This document shows positions 23,597-35,305 of a stretch of 64,000 bases of DNA, one piece after another. The stretch is from contig VCJN01002436.1 in NCBI GenBank assembly GCA_006384855.1, forward strand, positions 186,001 through 250,000, read 5' to 3'. Source of the DNA: Tetraselmis striata (Eukaryota > Chlorophyta > Chlorodendrophyceae > Chlorodendrales > Chlorodendraceae). Made by a program: the position numbers and the translations under genes. Below the pieces are notes generated by a model. The model saw only the letters and a program-made list of their open reading frames with translations, searched no databases and had not been told where the DNA came from. Numbering within the stretch: the first letter of the stretch is position 1; each line of letters opens with the position of its first letter.

Positions 23597-23652
23597 CTTT
23601 TTGGTTACAGGGAGAGCGTCCGGAGAATGCACGCAAAGTACTGGGGGAGGAA
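23574..23652 (+). promoter_or_regulatory. Upstream segment shared with NOP2, partly duplicated
   Basis: CTTTTTGGTTACAGGGAGAG begins the copy at 23597-23646 that matches the NOP2-upstream segment. A shorter duplicate of the ACAGGGAGAGCG-TCC-GAGAATG part lies just before it. It is about 310 bases before the RCHY1 start codon. Confidence 0.4.
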
Positions 23653-23959
23653 TCCAGAGAATGCTTGCACGATATTAAATTTATCGTAGTACGGGTAAAG
23701 GGGTACTGTCACTGTACTGGTACCGGTACGAGGCGTCACCCGACCGGCGCACTAGCCGCAACCAGCAGCGCCGCGACGGTCGGCTGGGAGAGTCCACAGC
23801 ACACAGTTGCCGTCTCGCGACTGGCCCCTTCGGAGCACCGGCAGCGAGCCGTGCGCCATCTGGTCCATAGGTGACGGGTTCCTCGGCAGCTGCTGGTACC
23901 GGACGCGCCACCGGGAAGGAGCGGGACGGGGCGGGACGGCGACGCGAGGGGCGGTCAAG

Positions 23960-26900
23960 ATGGCTGGGGCGGAAGCGCTGCCGGTGGGCAGCAGCGCGGG
24001 GGACGATCGCGACGAGGCGGGCGGAGCGGCGCACTGCGCCAGCAGCAGCGGGAAGCCGCCGTCGGCGCGGCGGCCGGCCGAGTACGGTCTGCTGGAGTAC
24101 GGCTGCGCCCACTACCGCCGGCGCTGCCGCCTGGTGGCGCCGTGCTGCGGGGAGGTCTTTTGGTGCCGCCACTGCCACAACGACGCGAAGAACGTGGAGG
24201 AGCCGGTACACCCCCCCCCCCCCCCCCCCCCCCCCCTATCCCGCGCTCCTTCCCTACCCCTTCCCTTAACCCAGCCTTGCACGCCACCCCGAAACCCTTG
24301 AGGCACCATAGCCTACAGCCACGCCAGTGTGGTAGCACCCCCGTTGGCCACCGGGCCCGTTGAGCATCCCGGGCGCCTGTCTGCCCTGGGAGGGGGGGCA
24401 TAGCCCCCATGGGTGCGCCTCCCCTGTGGAGGGAGGGCATGGAAAGCGGCGGAGGGTAGAGGCATGGGGGTTTTGCATAAGGCGTTTCCAACTCGGATAC
24501 TTGAAGGTCCCCCCCCCCCCCCCCCCCCCCCACGCACCAAAAGGAAAAAGGAAACAAACATCCAGCCTGGCGACAATCCCTGACTGACGGCTCGTGATGG
24601 GCCTCGAACACATTCCGGACGTGTGAACATGTTCCATGACAAGAATTCAGCGCTGAACGCCGCCGCTTATTTGTAGCCACACTTGGTTGGTATCGGGTTG
24701 TCAACAGTTTCACTCGCCCACCTCCCCCACAATGCCCTACTCGGAACTTGCGGATGGTGGCGTCACAGTTACACATCTGAGACACGGCGTGCTACCCGGC
24801 CCTGACAGGATCCAAAGAAGCGCCACGAGCTGGAGCGCTCCAAGGTGACGGAGGTAGTGTGCGCGGTGTGCGACGAGCGGCAGCCGGTGGCGGAGCGCTG
24901 CGCGGCCTGCGGCGTCCAGTTTGGCGCGTACTCGTGCAACAAGTGCAACTTCTTCGACGACGACACCTCCAAGGAGCAGTTCCACTGCACGGACTGCGGC
25001 ATCTGCCGCGTGGGCGGGCGCGAGAACTTTTTCCACTGCGGTACCTGCGGCTGCTGCTATGGCGTCGTTCTCAGGGTAATCCCCCCCCCCCCCCCCCCTA
25101 CCGTACTGTGTGAAAGTATTGGCCTTAAAGTCGTTGGATTCTTGAGATTGCTGAGCAAAGGGGGGGGGGGGGGGGGGGGGGGTGGTCCAAAACATGGATG
25201 ATGAGGGAGTTCAAACGGAAGCGGCTGCCTAAAGCAGGTAACATTTATATCAGGATACATCACAAAAGCACCAAAGAACGCCATGTGACGCAACTGACAC
25301 TGTGATTTTTGGGTCGTACAAGTCCAATCTGTGGGGTGCAGTGCACTCGCGCCGAGCGGCTGGCGAGGACAGCACCAAATCAAAACACCCGGATGTCCCA
25401 ATATCCACCCAGAGGGAGAAGCGCATGGAGTGCCCAGGGAGGGGTGCGGTCGCGCTGCACGGGGTCGGGGGTATGGCCACTGGGGTTTCCGGGTTTGTAA
25501 AACAAACAACTCCTTAAACCCTATACCCTAAGGAAAACCCTAATTCTAATCGGTCGGAACAATGTGCCATATCAGACAGAAAGTACCATGGTGCTCTTGT
25601 GTTTATTTATGATTCAGTATTTATATTCGACATTTTGACTTTCTGTTACAGATAATGTCAGACTCTCTATTGCGGGCGAAGGGAGGCATTCGTACTTATG
25701 GCGTACCCTAGTGATGCGCGACCCCAGGTTTGCAACTGGGCTCGTCTGCAGCGTAGCAACGCGCCGTGCCCCTGCGTGCGCCCCTCCCCACCGGGGCTCA
25801 CACTCGCGGCGGCCTGCCCCCGCGGCTCGCAGGATGGGCACAAGTGCGTGCAGGACAGCATGGCCTCCAACTGCCCCGTGTGCCTGGAGTTTCTCTTCGA
25901 CTCGATAAAGCCCATCAGCGTGCTCATGTGCGGCCACACCATCCACGAGGCCTGCCTGCAGCAGCTGCGCCTCAACAGCGACCCCGGCCACCACGCCGGC
26001 TACACCTGCCCCATGTGCTCCAAGTCCATCTACGACATGAGCGACATCTGGCGGCAGCTGGACGAAAACGTGGCGGCCAACCCCATGGCGCCGCAGTACA
26101 GCGACAAGGTGGTCCGCATCTCGTGCAAGGACTGCAACCGCGAGTCGGAGGTGCGGGGGCCGCGGCCCCACCAGTTTGTTCCGCCCCCCAATAACGTCTA
26201 AGTTAGCGCGGCACTTTGCACTTCCCCACGAATGCGGCAAAGTCCAACAGGACGACCGTGCTCCTTCACACCGGCGGCTGTACTGTACCGCTGTGTGTGT
26301 AAAGGGCGGGGGCCTTGCAGGAGGAAAGCAGATTGGTAGTCGATCAGGTGCAACAGCACATAAAATCGCAGAGACACTGCGAGGGTTTCACTGTTGCCGG
26401 TCCGGTCCCGTGGGCGGGAACAAGACACACATAATCCACACCAAGCAGTCCCGCGGACCGGACGGCTACATTGTCGGCGTGCGGGCCGCCCATCGGGCGA
26501 TGTGTCTTGTTCGGTGTGCGCACATCTGAGCCAGCTACCAGCGCGCAAGTTGCGAGTGACTATTCAACGCAGCCACACCCACCGACCTATTGCAATGCCG
26601 CCATGTCCGCGTCACTACGTGTTTCAATGTCACCGCGGGTCGTAGGGTTTCTTTCCTCACTTAAGCCAGGGTGCAGGAGTAATGTGATGTCCCAGACATC
26701 TTACGACACATGTGCTAAGACGGGTGGCATGAATGCCCGGCCTGATAGTAGAGCGCAGCAGGAGACCCCCCCCCCCCCCCCCCCCTCCCCCGCTCGCCCG
26801 CCGGCCGAGCGACCGTCTGCTGGCCGACGGACACCGATTACCGTCCGGCGCCCGTCCGCCGGACTGGGAGACCGACCGTCCGTCCGCCGGTCTGCCGATC

Positions 26901-27848
26901 CGTAGCCCGACCGGCCAATGTATGGACGGACAGGGAGACACGCGGACCGCCCGCTCGTTCGGACGTCGCCAAATAAAAAAGCCAAGCAAGCTGCTGGTCC
27001 ACCACAGACATGCTTGTTAACCTTTGCCTCGGTGCTCTCCGCTCCGTTTCAGAGTGGACAATCGGGGGAGAAAATAGTGTGCATAACACACTGCGATTTA
27101 ATGCACATGCGCCGACGCGATTAGAAGAACACTGCAGATGAGAACCTGCCCTGCCTGTCAGAGGTCAAATGTAGACGAGGCTTTAGCTTAGCCATGGCGG
27201 ATGTTCTTATAGGCTGCATCCGAGGCCGATTCGAGGCTTAAAATGAGGGTTGTCATGCGTGCGTTGGCACCCGTGGGGATGTCTCGCATTAAGAGCCATA
27301 TCATACGGACATGGCGTCATCACGTAATCCTTGTCATCATGTACCGTTCGCGCACCGTGGGCTGCCACGTAGACAGTGTTAATGCATGACAAGAGACATG
27401 ATTCATACGGACAAACATCAAATTCGTTGGTCTGTCATCAGGTATCGCACGCCGCTTCTACTTCGTCCGCCGCCATCGCGCCCGCAAACACAGTCTTTTC
27501 TACCACACACAGGCCTGTCTCGGGGCATGTCATCAGTTACGACGTGGCACGCTCCGGTGCGAGTAATTATCCGATGACAAGATTATCTGATGACGCCATG
27601 TCCGTATGATATGGCTCTAAAAGCAACTCAATGTGCGCGCATAAACCTCTTAATGGGACCCCAACTTGCACCCTTCATGTTGAGGGTTCCTAGGTCTCAC
27701 CTCCCAACCCTGCTCCCGGTGTGCCCCCGTTCTCGTGTGCAGCCCTCTGCGAGCTCGCTCACAGTGCTCTCCCTGTGCCGCGCAGGTCGGCTTCCACATC
27801 TGGCTGAAATGCCAAGAGTGCGGGTCATACAACACCCGGCAGATCTGA
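23960..27848 (+). CDS. RCHY1: CHY zinc finger and RING E3 ubiquitin ligase (RCHY1/PIRH2 type), 4 exons
   Basis: Exons 23960-24205, 24809-25075, 25833-26150 and 27786-27848 join in phase 0 to 297 aa. The ATG context is AAGATGG. Residues ~45-85 start the CHY finger ([17 protein letters not shown]). The second exon continues with [10 protein letters not shown] and the CTCHY-type cluster [15 protein letters not shown]. The third gives the [23 protein letters not shown] and CPMCSKSI, a C3H2C3 pattern, followed by the family's [17 protein letters not shown]. The last exon supplies the C-terminal zinc ribbon half [18 protein letters not shown]. Family members ubiquitinate regulators such as p53 in animals and stress or MYB factors in plants; the target here is unknown. 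Intron 3 carries a MITE. C tracts begin 4-6 bases after the first two donors. Confidence 0.94.
26371..26515. repeat. Repeat A fragment plus short foldback in RCHY1 intron 3
   Basis: GAGGGTTTCACTG and the following GTCCCGTGGGCGGG resemble the 3' end of repeat A. The complementary words GAACAAGACACA (26417-26430 area) and TGTGTCTTGTTC (near 26500-26513) form a foldback with extra pairing of GGTCCGG/CCGGACG words. Confidence 0.45.
27293..27617. mobile_element. 325-bp Harbinger/Tourist-like MITE in RCHY1 intron 3
   Basis: The ends start GAGCCATATCATACGGACAT and match those of the 1.04-kb element at 16862-17897. TAA duplications are at 27290-27292 and 27618-27620. The internal sequence is colinear with both ends of the larger copy but lacks its middle, so it is a deletion derivative. 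Confidence 0.88.
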
Positions 27849-28059
27849 CACGCCCCCACCTGCGCCGCCCGCGCAGCATATTAATATAGTGTGGCAGCAA
27901 GAGTGCGCGGCTGGATGCAGCCAGTCGCTACCAGCCCTTCCATGGCGGGCTCCATGCCTGGGTGCCCCGCCGTTCGGCGCTCATTCGCATTGTGGTAGAT
28001 TGTGTAAATATACGACCACAGCCGGCGACTGTCGGAGGCCCAGACCCATTGGATGTTGC

Positions 28060-28094
<35 letters not shown>

Positions 28095-28138
28095 TTGGCG
28101 GGCGAGAGGGGGGGGGGGGGGGGGGGGGGGGACACGGA

Positions 28139-28196
28139 TTTTAGGGTTTTAAAACCCTAAACCTAAATCAAAAAACCCTAAACCTTAAACCCTAAA
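28139..28196. repeat. Interstitial telomere-like repeats, both orientations
   Basis: TTTTAGGGTTTTAAAACCCT forms a head-to-head junction followed by several CCCTAAA-type words with variations. The motif is the Arabidopsis-type heptamer. The small size suggests a break-repair scar or low-copy motif rather than a chromosome end. Confidence 0.7.
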
Positions 28197-29197
28197 ACCA
28201 AAACACCGCAGCACCCTCATATTGGTCCTTGGGGATGCCTACGAGATCCCTGTAGTGCAGTTTGGGTGCCCATGGTCCATTATGAACCCTTACTACTAAA
28301 CTATATGCCTGAAAGTTGGCCTGCTAGCAACATGTTTTCTGTAGTCCCGCTACACTTCCCGTCACTGTCTCTACACCTGGCCTTTGGCAAGCAAGGCAGG
28401 TCCTTATGCGCAGTCCTTATCATCGAGCCGCAATAGACTAGCTGCCCGATGGCTCCCCCGCATCGCTTGCACATGTGCATAATGGGCTCCATCACGCCAC
28501 ACTGGGCTATGAGGATCAATACACATCCCAAGAGTGCCATCACCCCGATCCCAAGGGCTCCAGCCTGCCAGCCTCTTATGCGTGTCCGGAACTCAGGGCC
28601 GCTCTGGCGTGCCTGTCATGCAGCCGGCAGCTGTCTGAAATGGGCAACGTCTCGCAATGAAGCACGTGCAGATATGCTGAACATCGCATTGGTCAGTCGT
28701 ACAAAGAGGTGCTACACGCTGGGTTGCCACTTCCTACAATCTACATGTTCTGCGCCCGCTGTACATATAAAGAGCGAAATAAATGCGGCATCATTCGGCT
28801 GCCTGCAACGCGACAGTATGAGGACGGCACTTTGCGCGAAGTGGCCCACCGCCTTCAATTCCGCGACCGCTGACAGCGTGTAAACTAGGATATGGGGCGG
28901 TGGGTGGTTGGTGTTGCGTACGCAGCGGCTTGGCCTACACCTACGGCAAACGCGTCGCGTTAGCCTTCGCCCACGGTGTGGCCCGCCCAAGCTCTCATCG
29001 GCGGCCACACGAGCGAAAACACGTACGGTAGTCGGTATTGATCCCACGCCCGCAGGCTCAACACTCCGACCCCCAACAGTATACATATGAGCGCCTGAGC
29101 GGTCGTATCCGACATAGACAGAACGATGAGAGGTGTAGGTGCTGGACGTCGGGGACTGTTCGGTGGTTAGACCGACTGGCCAAGGCGAACGTGGGGG

Positions 29198-29836
29198 GTG
29201 GGGCACCTTCCACTTGAGTGGAGGTCACAAGCCGCGCGCGATCGCGCTTTTAAACTAGTAAACGCATCGGTGTGGGCGCGTTACGAATCGTCGGCTAAGT
29301 TGGCACGCACTAAAACCTGGGGTATACATGTCAACGCGTCTTATGCATCAAACCCGTCGTTGCCGCAGTACGGTACGGGTGTCCCCGCGGGAGTTGTGGC
29401 CGGGCTGCACGTTATGATACAAATACGCAACCAAGTATTTTCCACTGCCCGCCGATTGGCCCGGATTCGCGCCTTGCCTGGGCGGCTCCTTGAACACTGC
29501 CATGCGTGTTGCGGAGGTATATCTGAGACTATCAAACATTTATATTGGTGGAGTGCCCGCAGTGGGGCGGTAATGTATCACCGTCATGATTTGGAGTTGT
29601 TAGTTCCGGAGTGCAGGGATCTTATTGGTAGTCAGGTTATTGCGTCAACATCCGTGTACTTAACTACCTTTATTTTGGGCGGGGTATCCACCTCCCTTCA
29701 CGGCGCCCTGCTGGATTTTACCTGCTGGATTTTACCCCTGAATTTACTGGGAATTGGAAAATTTTCCAGCTACGATGTCGGGCCCTCCCTCACAATACCT
29801 TTTTTCTGCACATTTATAGCACTCCTGCTAAAATGA
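29198..29836 (+). pseudogene. Probable non-LTR retrotransposon (zf-RVT) remnant
   Basis: An open frame of 212 codons without an ATG start contains LPGRLLEHCHACCGGISETI followed by a His, which resembles the zf-RVT segment that follows LINE reverse transcriptases (C-x2-C ... ET..H). No YxDD catalytic region is seen, so this would be the 3' end of a decayed element. The C-terminal half is hydrophobic. Confidence is limited because the match is one short motif. Confidence 0.4.
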
Positions 29837-29855
29837 TTTGCTCCGTAGTGGGTCG

Positions 29856-30151
29856 GGGCTTTGCCCCAAGTCGCATTTATCAGCACTCGAATGGCCGACG
29901 CCCAAACGCGGGTAGGGCGGACCTTTCGTGGTAGGTGCCGGGTACTTCGATGGCAGTAAAAGTTCGCCCCGGGACATATCGGCGGAAGCCGCCCCAGCAC
30001 TTGACCTCTTGATGGCAGTATATTTTAGACGGTGATCCAACGGTGTTGGAAATTCTATCACTGGCCTTTAATTAGTATTGCAGAATGCTTCGGCAATTTG
30101 CTTGCCTGTAACGGAGCGTCACCTACGAGAAGGGCTTTCCGTAACTGGATC
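29856..30151 (+). repeat. Dispersed repeat A, 5' part before the Copia insertion
   Basis: It shows the same order as the 16.7-kb copy: GCTTTGCCCCAAGTCGCA, CCGACGCCCAAACGCGGGTA, ACCTTTCGTGG, the TTTTAGACGGTGATCCAAC segment, GAATGCTTCGGCAATTTGCT and GTAACTGGATC. It continues after the retrotransposon at 35578. Confidence 0.88.
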
Positions 30152-30423
30152 TATTATAGTACAGCAGTACTAGCGCATCGCATTGTGCAACGGTGTGCGC
30201 TGCGGTGTGCAACAAGTGCACACCGCAGTGTATAGTGTGCGCATGTGCACTGCGACATCAGTATCCTGGGCGCCCGCGCGCCAGGTGCGCGCGCCGCTTC
30301 ATTGCGGCGCGGGCGCTGCGGGCGCCGCTCACTTCCTTTAACCTCACCGCATCCTCCTGCCCCTCCCACTCGGCTGCCCCTCGTCAGGGGCCCACGCCCG
30401 TGCCCTGCACCAGGGCTATAAGA
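30152..30423 (+). repeat. 5' LTR of Copia element
   Basis: 272 bases, starting TATTATAGTACAGCAGTACT and ending GGGCTATAAGA. It contains two GC-rich hairpin-forming stretches (GCGCCCGCGCGCCAGG, GGCGCGGGCGCTGCGGGCGC). The sequence just after it is GGTTATGATGCC; it does not look like the common initiator-Met primer site. Confidence 0.93.
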
Positions 30424-30548
30424 GGTTATGATGCCCTCCTAGCCTCACAGCGTCGCTTCCCGCTGTGTGCTCCGTCTCGTCGCGCCGCGCCCGCCTGCAC
30501 GGCGCGCCCTCCTGGCCCTGTCGCCCGGTTTTTTCCGTGAGCGTTTGT

Positions 30549-33500
30549 ATGTCCGACAGCTCGCCCCCGCCGCCGCCAGGCGCAGGCGGATCCTCCGACC
30601 AGTGGCCCGCACTCGGTCAGTCCTTTGGCCCCCTGTCCCCTGCCTCCTGGGGGCAAGTCAGCTCCGCAGCGGCGCAGCGCGCCGTGCAGATCCAGCAAGC
30701 TGCCTCAGCCGAGCAGATGTCCCAGATGGTCGCGGAGATGCGCACCATCGCGCACGATGCTGCCACTGCCGCCAGCCACGCGGTAGTGCAAGAGCTGCGC
30801 CAGCCCTCGCTCTCGCCCAAGCCTGACCCAGGCGACACAGCACACCATGCCGCCACGTCCGCCCCTGCTCCTGCTCTGGTTCCTGCTTCCATGCCGCCCC
30901 CGCTCTCTCCTGGTTCCCTTGGTGACGATCTTGGCGCTCTCCCTGTCGCGCCCCCTCGCCAGCTCGGCGCGCATGACCTTGGCCGCTCCCTCAAGACCGC
31001 TCTCTCCCAGTTCTCGCCAACTGACTCCTGGCCCATCTACCGCGACGACTTCCTCGCCCACCTGACGACTGTCAACCCCGTCCTTGTCGCTGTCCTCCTT
31101 GGGGCTCGTCCACCAGCACACGGCCTGACCGCGGAATCGTTCAGTCTCTTGCGGCAACAGCTCTCCGCCACGCTCACTGTTGTCATGAAGTCTCATCCGA
31201 CGGCTGCCACGCGCCTCCGGAACTTGAGGCGCTCGGACACCTTCGCTGCCGCCGACAATCCCGGCACCCTGGCTTGGGACCAGCTGTGCACACACCTCGA
31301 CCGCCGAGGCGTGGCTCGCACTGTGCGCCACCTGTTGGCTCTCCAACAGCCGCAGTCACCGTCTGAGGATCAGGGGGCCTTCACCCAGCGCATGCTGAAC
31401 GCCTATCACGAGCTCAACGACAGCCCTGTCCCCCTGCACTCCAACGTGCTCCACGAGAACGTGCTCGTCGCAGCTACCCTCGCTGGCATGCACAACACAG
31501 TCGCCAGAGACACCATACTCTCCGCCCTCGACGCAGCCGAGACTCGGGCGGAGGACATCTCCTACGGCCGCCTGTGCGACATGATGCACCGCCACCCAAC
31601 GACTCCCGACAGCAAGCCAATCCGCCCCGGCCAAGACGTTGCCGCCTTCGCTGCGGCTATGCACACTCAGCTGCACTCGCAGGTGGAGGCTGCGGTCGTC
31701 GCCGCTATGGCCCGTGCCCCCCCTCCGGCTCGACCCCCCTACGCTCGTCCTCCCCGTGGTGGCCCGCAGAACAACGCCCGGCAGCATCCGCCCACGACCC
31801 CGTGCCGCATCTGCGAATCGCAAGGGAAGGGCAAGCGTTTCCACTGGCATGCGCACTGCCCCCTGAACCAGGCTCCGGCTGCGCCAACTGCGGCGCCGCC
31901 TCCTGCCCCCGCCACTCATCAAGCTGTTGTTTCTCCCGTGTCGGCTGCATCGGCGTTTTTAGATGAACTCTCCCACATGATGGCCTTCCTCGGCAACCCG
32001 GACAGCGCAGCTCCTAACGCCATGATGGCACATGCTTGGCCGAGTGGCATCCATGCTGGTTTCCTTTCGGTATTCGGTGGGAAGGCCGCCGCCCCGCTCC
32101 CCGTCGCCGCCTCCGGCATGTTTCTTGTCGACGGTGGTGCCAACATCTGCATGGAACCCGACGTCTCGCGCTTCCGCGCCTACTCCCCCTTGACCACCCC
32201 GGTCCCGTGCTCTGGCCTCGGCGTTGACATCCTCGGCTTTGGCTCAATTGACATCTCCGTTGTCTACACCGATGGTGTCAGCCGCCCCCTGACAGTGCGC
32301 GCGGCACATGCCCCCGGCATGACGGCCAGGGGCGCTCCTACCATCCTCTCTCAGGAATACCTTCGTCGCGAGCACGGCGTCAGCTTCTCGTATCCTGCTC
32401 GAGGGGCGCCCTCCGCCACGGACTCTCACGGCTCCCTTGTCCTCACCATGGTCAATGACCTGCCCTTTCTCACCGGTGGCCACTCCGAGTCTCCTGGTAC
32501 AGCCCCTCCATCTGCGTGCCTTGCCTACAAGGGCCCGCCTGAGTCGCCGCCTGATGCCCATCGCTTGCACCTTCGCCTCGGCCACCCTGGCAGGGACGGC
32601 ATGAAGGCCTTGCTTCGCTCGGAGTCCGTCGTTGGTGTTCCTGCTGCTGCGGATGCTACCATGCCAGACTGCGAGCCCTGCATCATGGGCAAGTTGCGAC
32701 ACGCTAGCGTCTCTCGCGCTCCTGCCAGCGTTGTTCAGCCGTTCTCGGCTTTTAGCTCTGATGTCTTCGGTCCCGTGGATGTCCCCGGGGTAGGTGGGGC
32801 CAAGTTCCTCCTCGGTGTAATCGATCACTACTCCAACTACATCTGGCTCGCTGCCCTCTCCTCCAAACGAGATATCATCACCCAGCTTCGCCTCGTCCTG
32901 CTGCAAATTCGCACCATCTGCTCGAAGGCCGGTCAGCGCCGCTTTACCCCGTCCATCAAGTTTGACTGTGACCCCAACTACCTCGATACGGCCTGCCGGT
33001 CCATGGTTCGCGAGTGTGGCTTCTCTGATAGGTTCACTGCCCCATACGCTCACCACCAACTCGGTCGCGTCGAGCGCCGTTGGGGGAGTCTGGGTCAGCG
33101 AGCAGTCTGCCTCATGCAACATAGCCACGCGCCTCGCCGGTTCTGGGGCCTCGCCATGCGTCATTCTGCTTTCCTTGCGAACAGGCTTCCGTCGCCGTCG
33201 GCGGCCAACGGTGCTGGTGGAGTGCCCTATTGCCTCCTCCACGGCGTCCCGCAAGTCGATCTCAGTGACCTCCGTGTGTTCGGTTGCACTGCCTACCTCC
33301 GTCTTGAGGACCGCTTTCATCTCAAACTCGAGCCCCGCGCTCTCAAGTGTATGCTGGTTGGTCAGTGCGATGACGGCCCTGGCTATTGGCTGTATAATCT
33401 CCAGTCCGGCCGCGTCATTCGCTCCGTCCACGTTGCCTTCCTCGAGGGGATTTCGGCCCATGCGCCTCCGCCGCCCACCCCAGCCGACGTGCCCACATGT

Positions 33501-35283
33501 GCTCATCTCGCCGGTCCCTCCCAAGACGCGGCTCGCTTCGCTAGCCCTTTCGCGGCGGCTGCAGCCACAGCTACGCCGGTCTTCTCCCGTCCTACCAAGC
33601 GCCCCGCGCCTCCGGCCAGCCCGGCCTCCGATTGGCATGAGCTGGACGCCTCGCCGGTACCTCCTGCCGTCGCTCCGGGCCAGTATCCTCCAGCGTCCCG
33701 CATCCCGGTGCCTGACACCATCAAGCAGGCGCTTGCTGGCAAATACCACAAAGAGTGGCGCGCATCTATCGTCAGTGAGCTCCGCTCCCTCCGCGCTCGG
33801 AACACCTTTGCCTACGCCCGTCTCCCGGTGGGACGGCATGCTATCGGCAACAAATGGGTCTTTAAGGTCAAGGCCAACTCCGATGGCAGCGTCAAGAGGT
33901 TCAAGGCCCGCCTGGTGGCTCAGGGTTTCAGCCAGCAAGCCGGGGTGGACTACCACGCCACTTTCTCCCCCGTCGTCAAGCTCAGCACCCTCCGCACGTG
34001 TCTGGCCGTGGCCGCTGCCCGCGGCATGCACATCCACCAGATCGACATTGAGACAGCCTTCCTGAACGCCTCCCTCAAAGAGGAGATCTACATGCGACAA
34101 CCTAAGGGCGCCGAGGATGGCACGGACAACGTCCTTCGCCTCCTCAAGAGCATCTACGGTCTCAAACAAGCCTCCCGGGAGTGGTATGAGCTCATCCACA
34201 AAACGCTCACTGGTCTTGGCCTTGCGCGCTCCGACTCCGACACCAGCATGTACAGCATGAACCACCCACGGTACGGCATCTGCATCGTCCTTGTGTATGT
34301 GGATGACATCCTCGTCGTCTCCGACTCTGTTGAGTGGATCCGGTCAGCCAAGTCCGCGATTGGTGCTGAGTTCAACATGACCGACTTCGGGGAGGCCGCC
34401 TTCGTCCTAGGCATGGACCTCACTCGTTGCTGGGCTTCCGGCACCATCCGACTATCCCAGGAGCAGTACACGCTCGAACTGTTGGAAAAGTACGGCATGC
34501 AGGACTGCTCCCCGGCCAAGACCCCCATGGGCAGTGGCCACTACAAAGATCTTGCCAGCGCCAGCGACGCCGACAAGGCCCCGCTCTCCCGCGAGGACCA
34601 TGAAACGTATCGCGCCATCCTGGGCTCTGTCAACTTCCTCACGATGTGCACCCGACCGGACCTCGCCTTTGCTATCAGCGTCCTCAGCAGGTTTCAGTCT
34701 GCCCCGCAGAAGATCCACCTCATGCAGCTCAAACGGGTACTCCGCTATCTCAAGGGCACCCCTGGCATGGGCATCACCTACGGAGCCACTGAACCGGGGG
34801 GGGGCTCGCCTCGTAGTCTACTCAGACTCCGACTGGGCCGCTGACACCAGCAACCGGCGCTCTCAGTCCGGTGACATCAGCATGCTCAATGGTGGTGCCA
34901 TTGGATGGAACTCCAAACAACAAGAGACCACAGCGCTCTCCACCACCGAGGCTGAATACGTTGCACTCAGCAGAGCGGCACAGAACACTGTGCACTTCAG
35001 GCAGCTGCTACAAGACATCCACCAACAACAACAAGGTCCCACCATTGTCTATGAAGACAACCAGGGAGCAGTCAAACTTGCCAACAATCCCATGGCTTCG
35101 CACAGAACCAAGCACATCGACATCAAGCATCATTACACTCGAGACCTAGTGGATGCTGGAACGATCTCTGTCACCCCCATCGCTACAACAAAGATGCTGG
35201 CCGATGGGCTCACCAAAGCCTTGCCTGAACCCACTCACACACTGCTGTTTAGACAATGCATGGGCACTAAGTCAACTGTATGA
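30549..35283 (+). CDS. Copia gag-pol polyprotein, one frame break
   Basis: The frame runs from ATG 30549 to TGA 34844, then continues one frame over to TGA 35283. Rough residue positions: proline-rich start; Gag with a modified zinc knuckle CRICESQGKG...H..HC (~418); protease with VDGGAN (~527); the H..H..C..C pre-integrase finger RLHLRLGH...CEPC (~671); integrase with Asp in SSDVFGP (~737), Asp in KFDCDPN (~804) and Glu in GRVERRWG (~839); RT from NKWVFKVKA (~1100) to YVDDIL (~1250). RNase H (YSDSDWAAD, TTEAEYVAL) lies after the break. The break is a run of nine G at 34796-34804, so RNase H is out of frame. It is either a real inactivating indel or a homopolymer error. All other domains are uninterrupted. 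Confidence 0.94.
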
Positions 35284-35305
35284 CCGGCCTATGATTGAGA
35301 GGGGC

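Larger units (their letters stand above)
16435..23959. other. Transposon-rich spacer between NOP2 and RCHY1
   Basis: No host gene was found in this 7.5-kb stretch. It contains dispersed repeat A, a PIF/Harbinger-like element, an LTR remnant with a gag-like frame, a TIR element and a BED-zinc-finger element, each listed separately. The parts not covered (about 18020-18850, 21020-21300 and 22330-23590) show only low-complexity C tracts and GTAC-rich motifs. Confidence 0.7.
27849..30151. other. Spacer between RCHY1 and the Copia element
   Basis: It contains a (TG)n run (28062-28092), a G tract (about 28109-28130), telomere-like CCCTAAA words (28139-28196), a reverse-transcriptase remnant (29198-29836) and the 5' part of repeat A (29856-30151). 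Short frames at 28301-28883 have no recognised domains. Confidence 0.6.

Noticed and set aside
28301..28883. Small cysteine-containing frames on either strand
   Set aside because: No splice or start support and no known motif; both strands are open to similar extents.
32244..34265. 673-codon minus-strand frame opposite Copia pol
   Set aside because: It is the antisense shadow of a GC-rich coding sequence; the plus strand shows all Copia domains and the minus frame has no recognisable domain.
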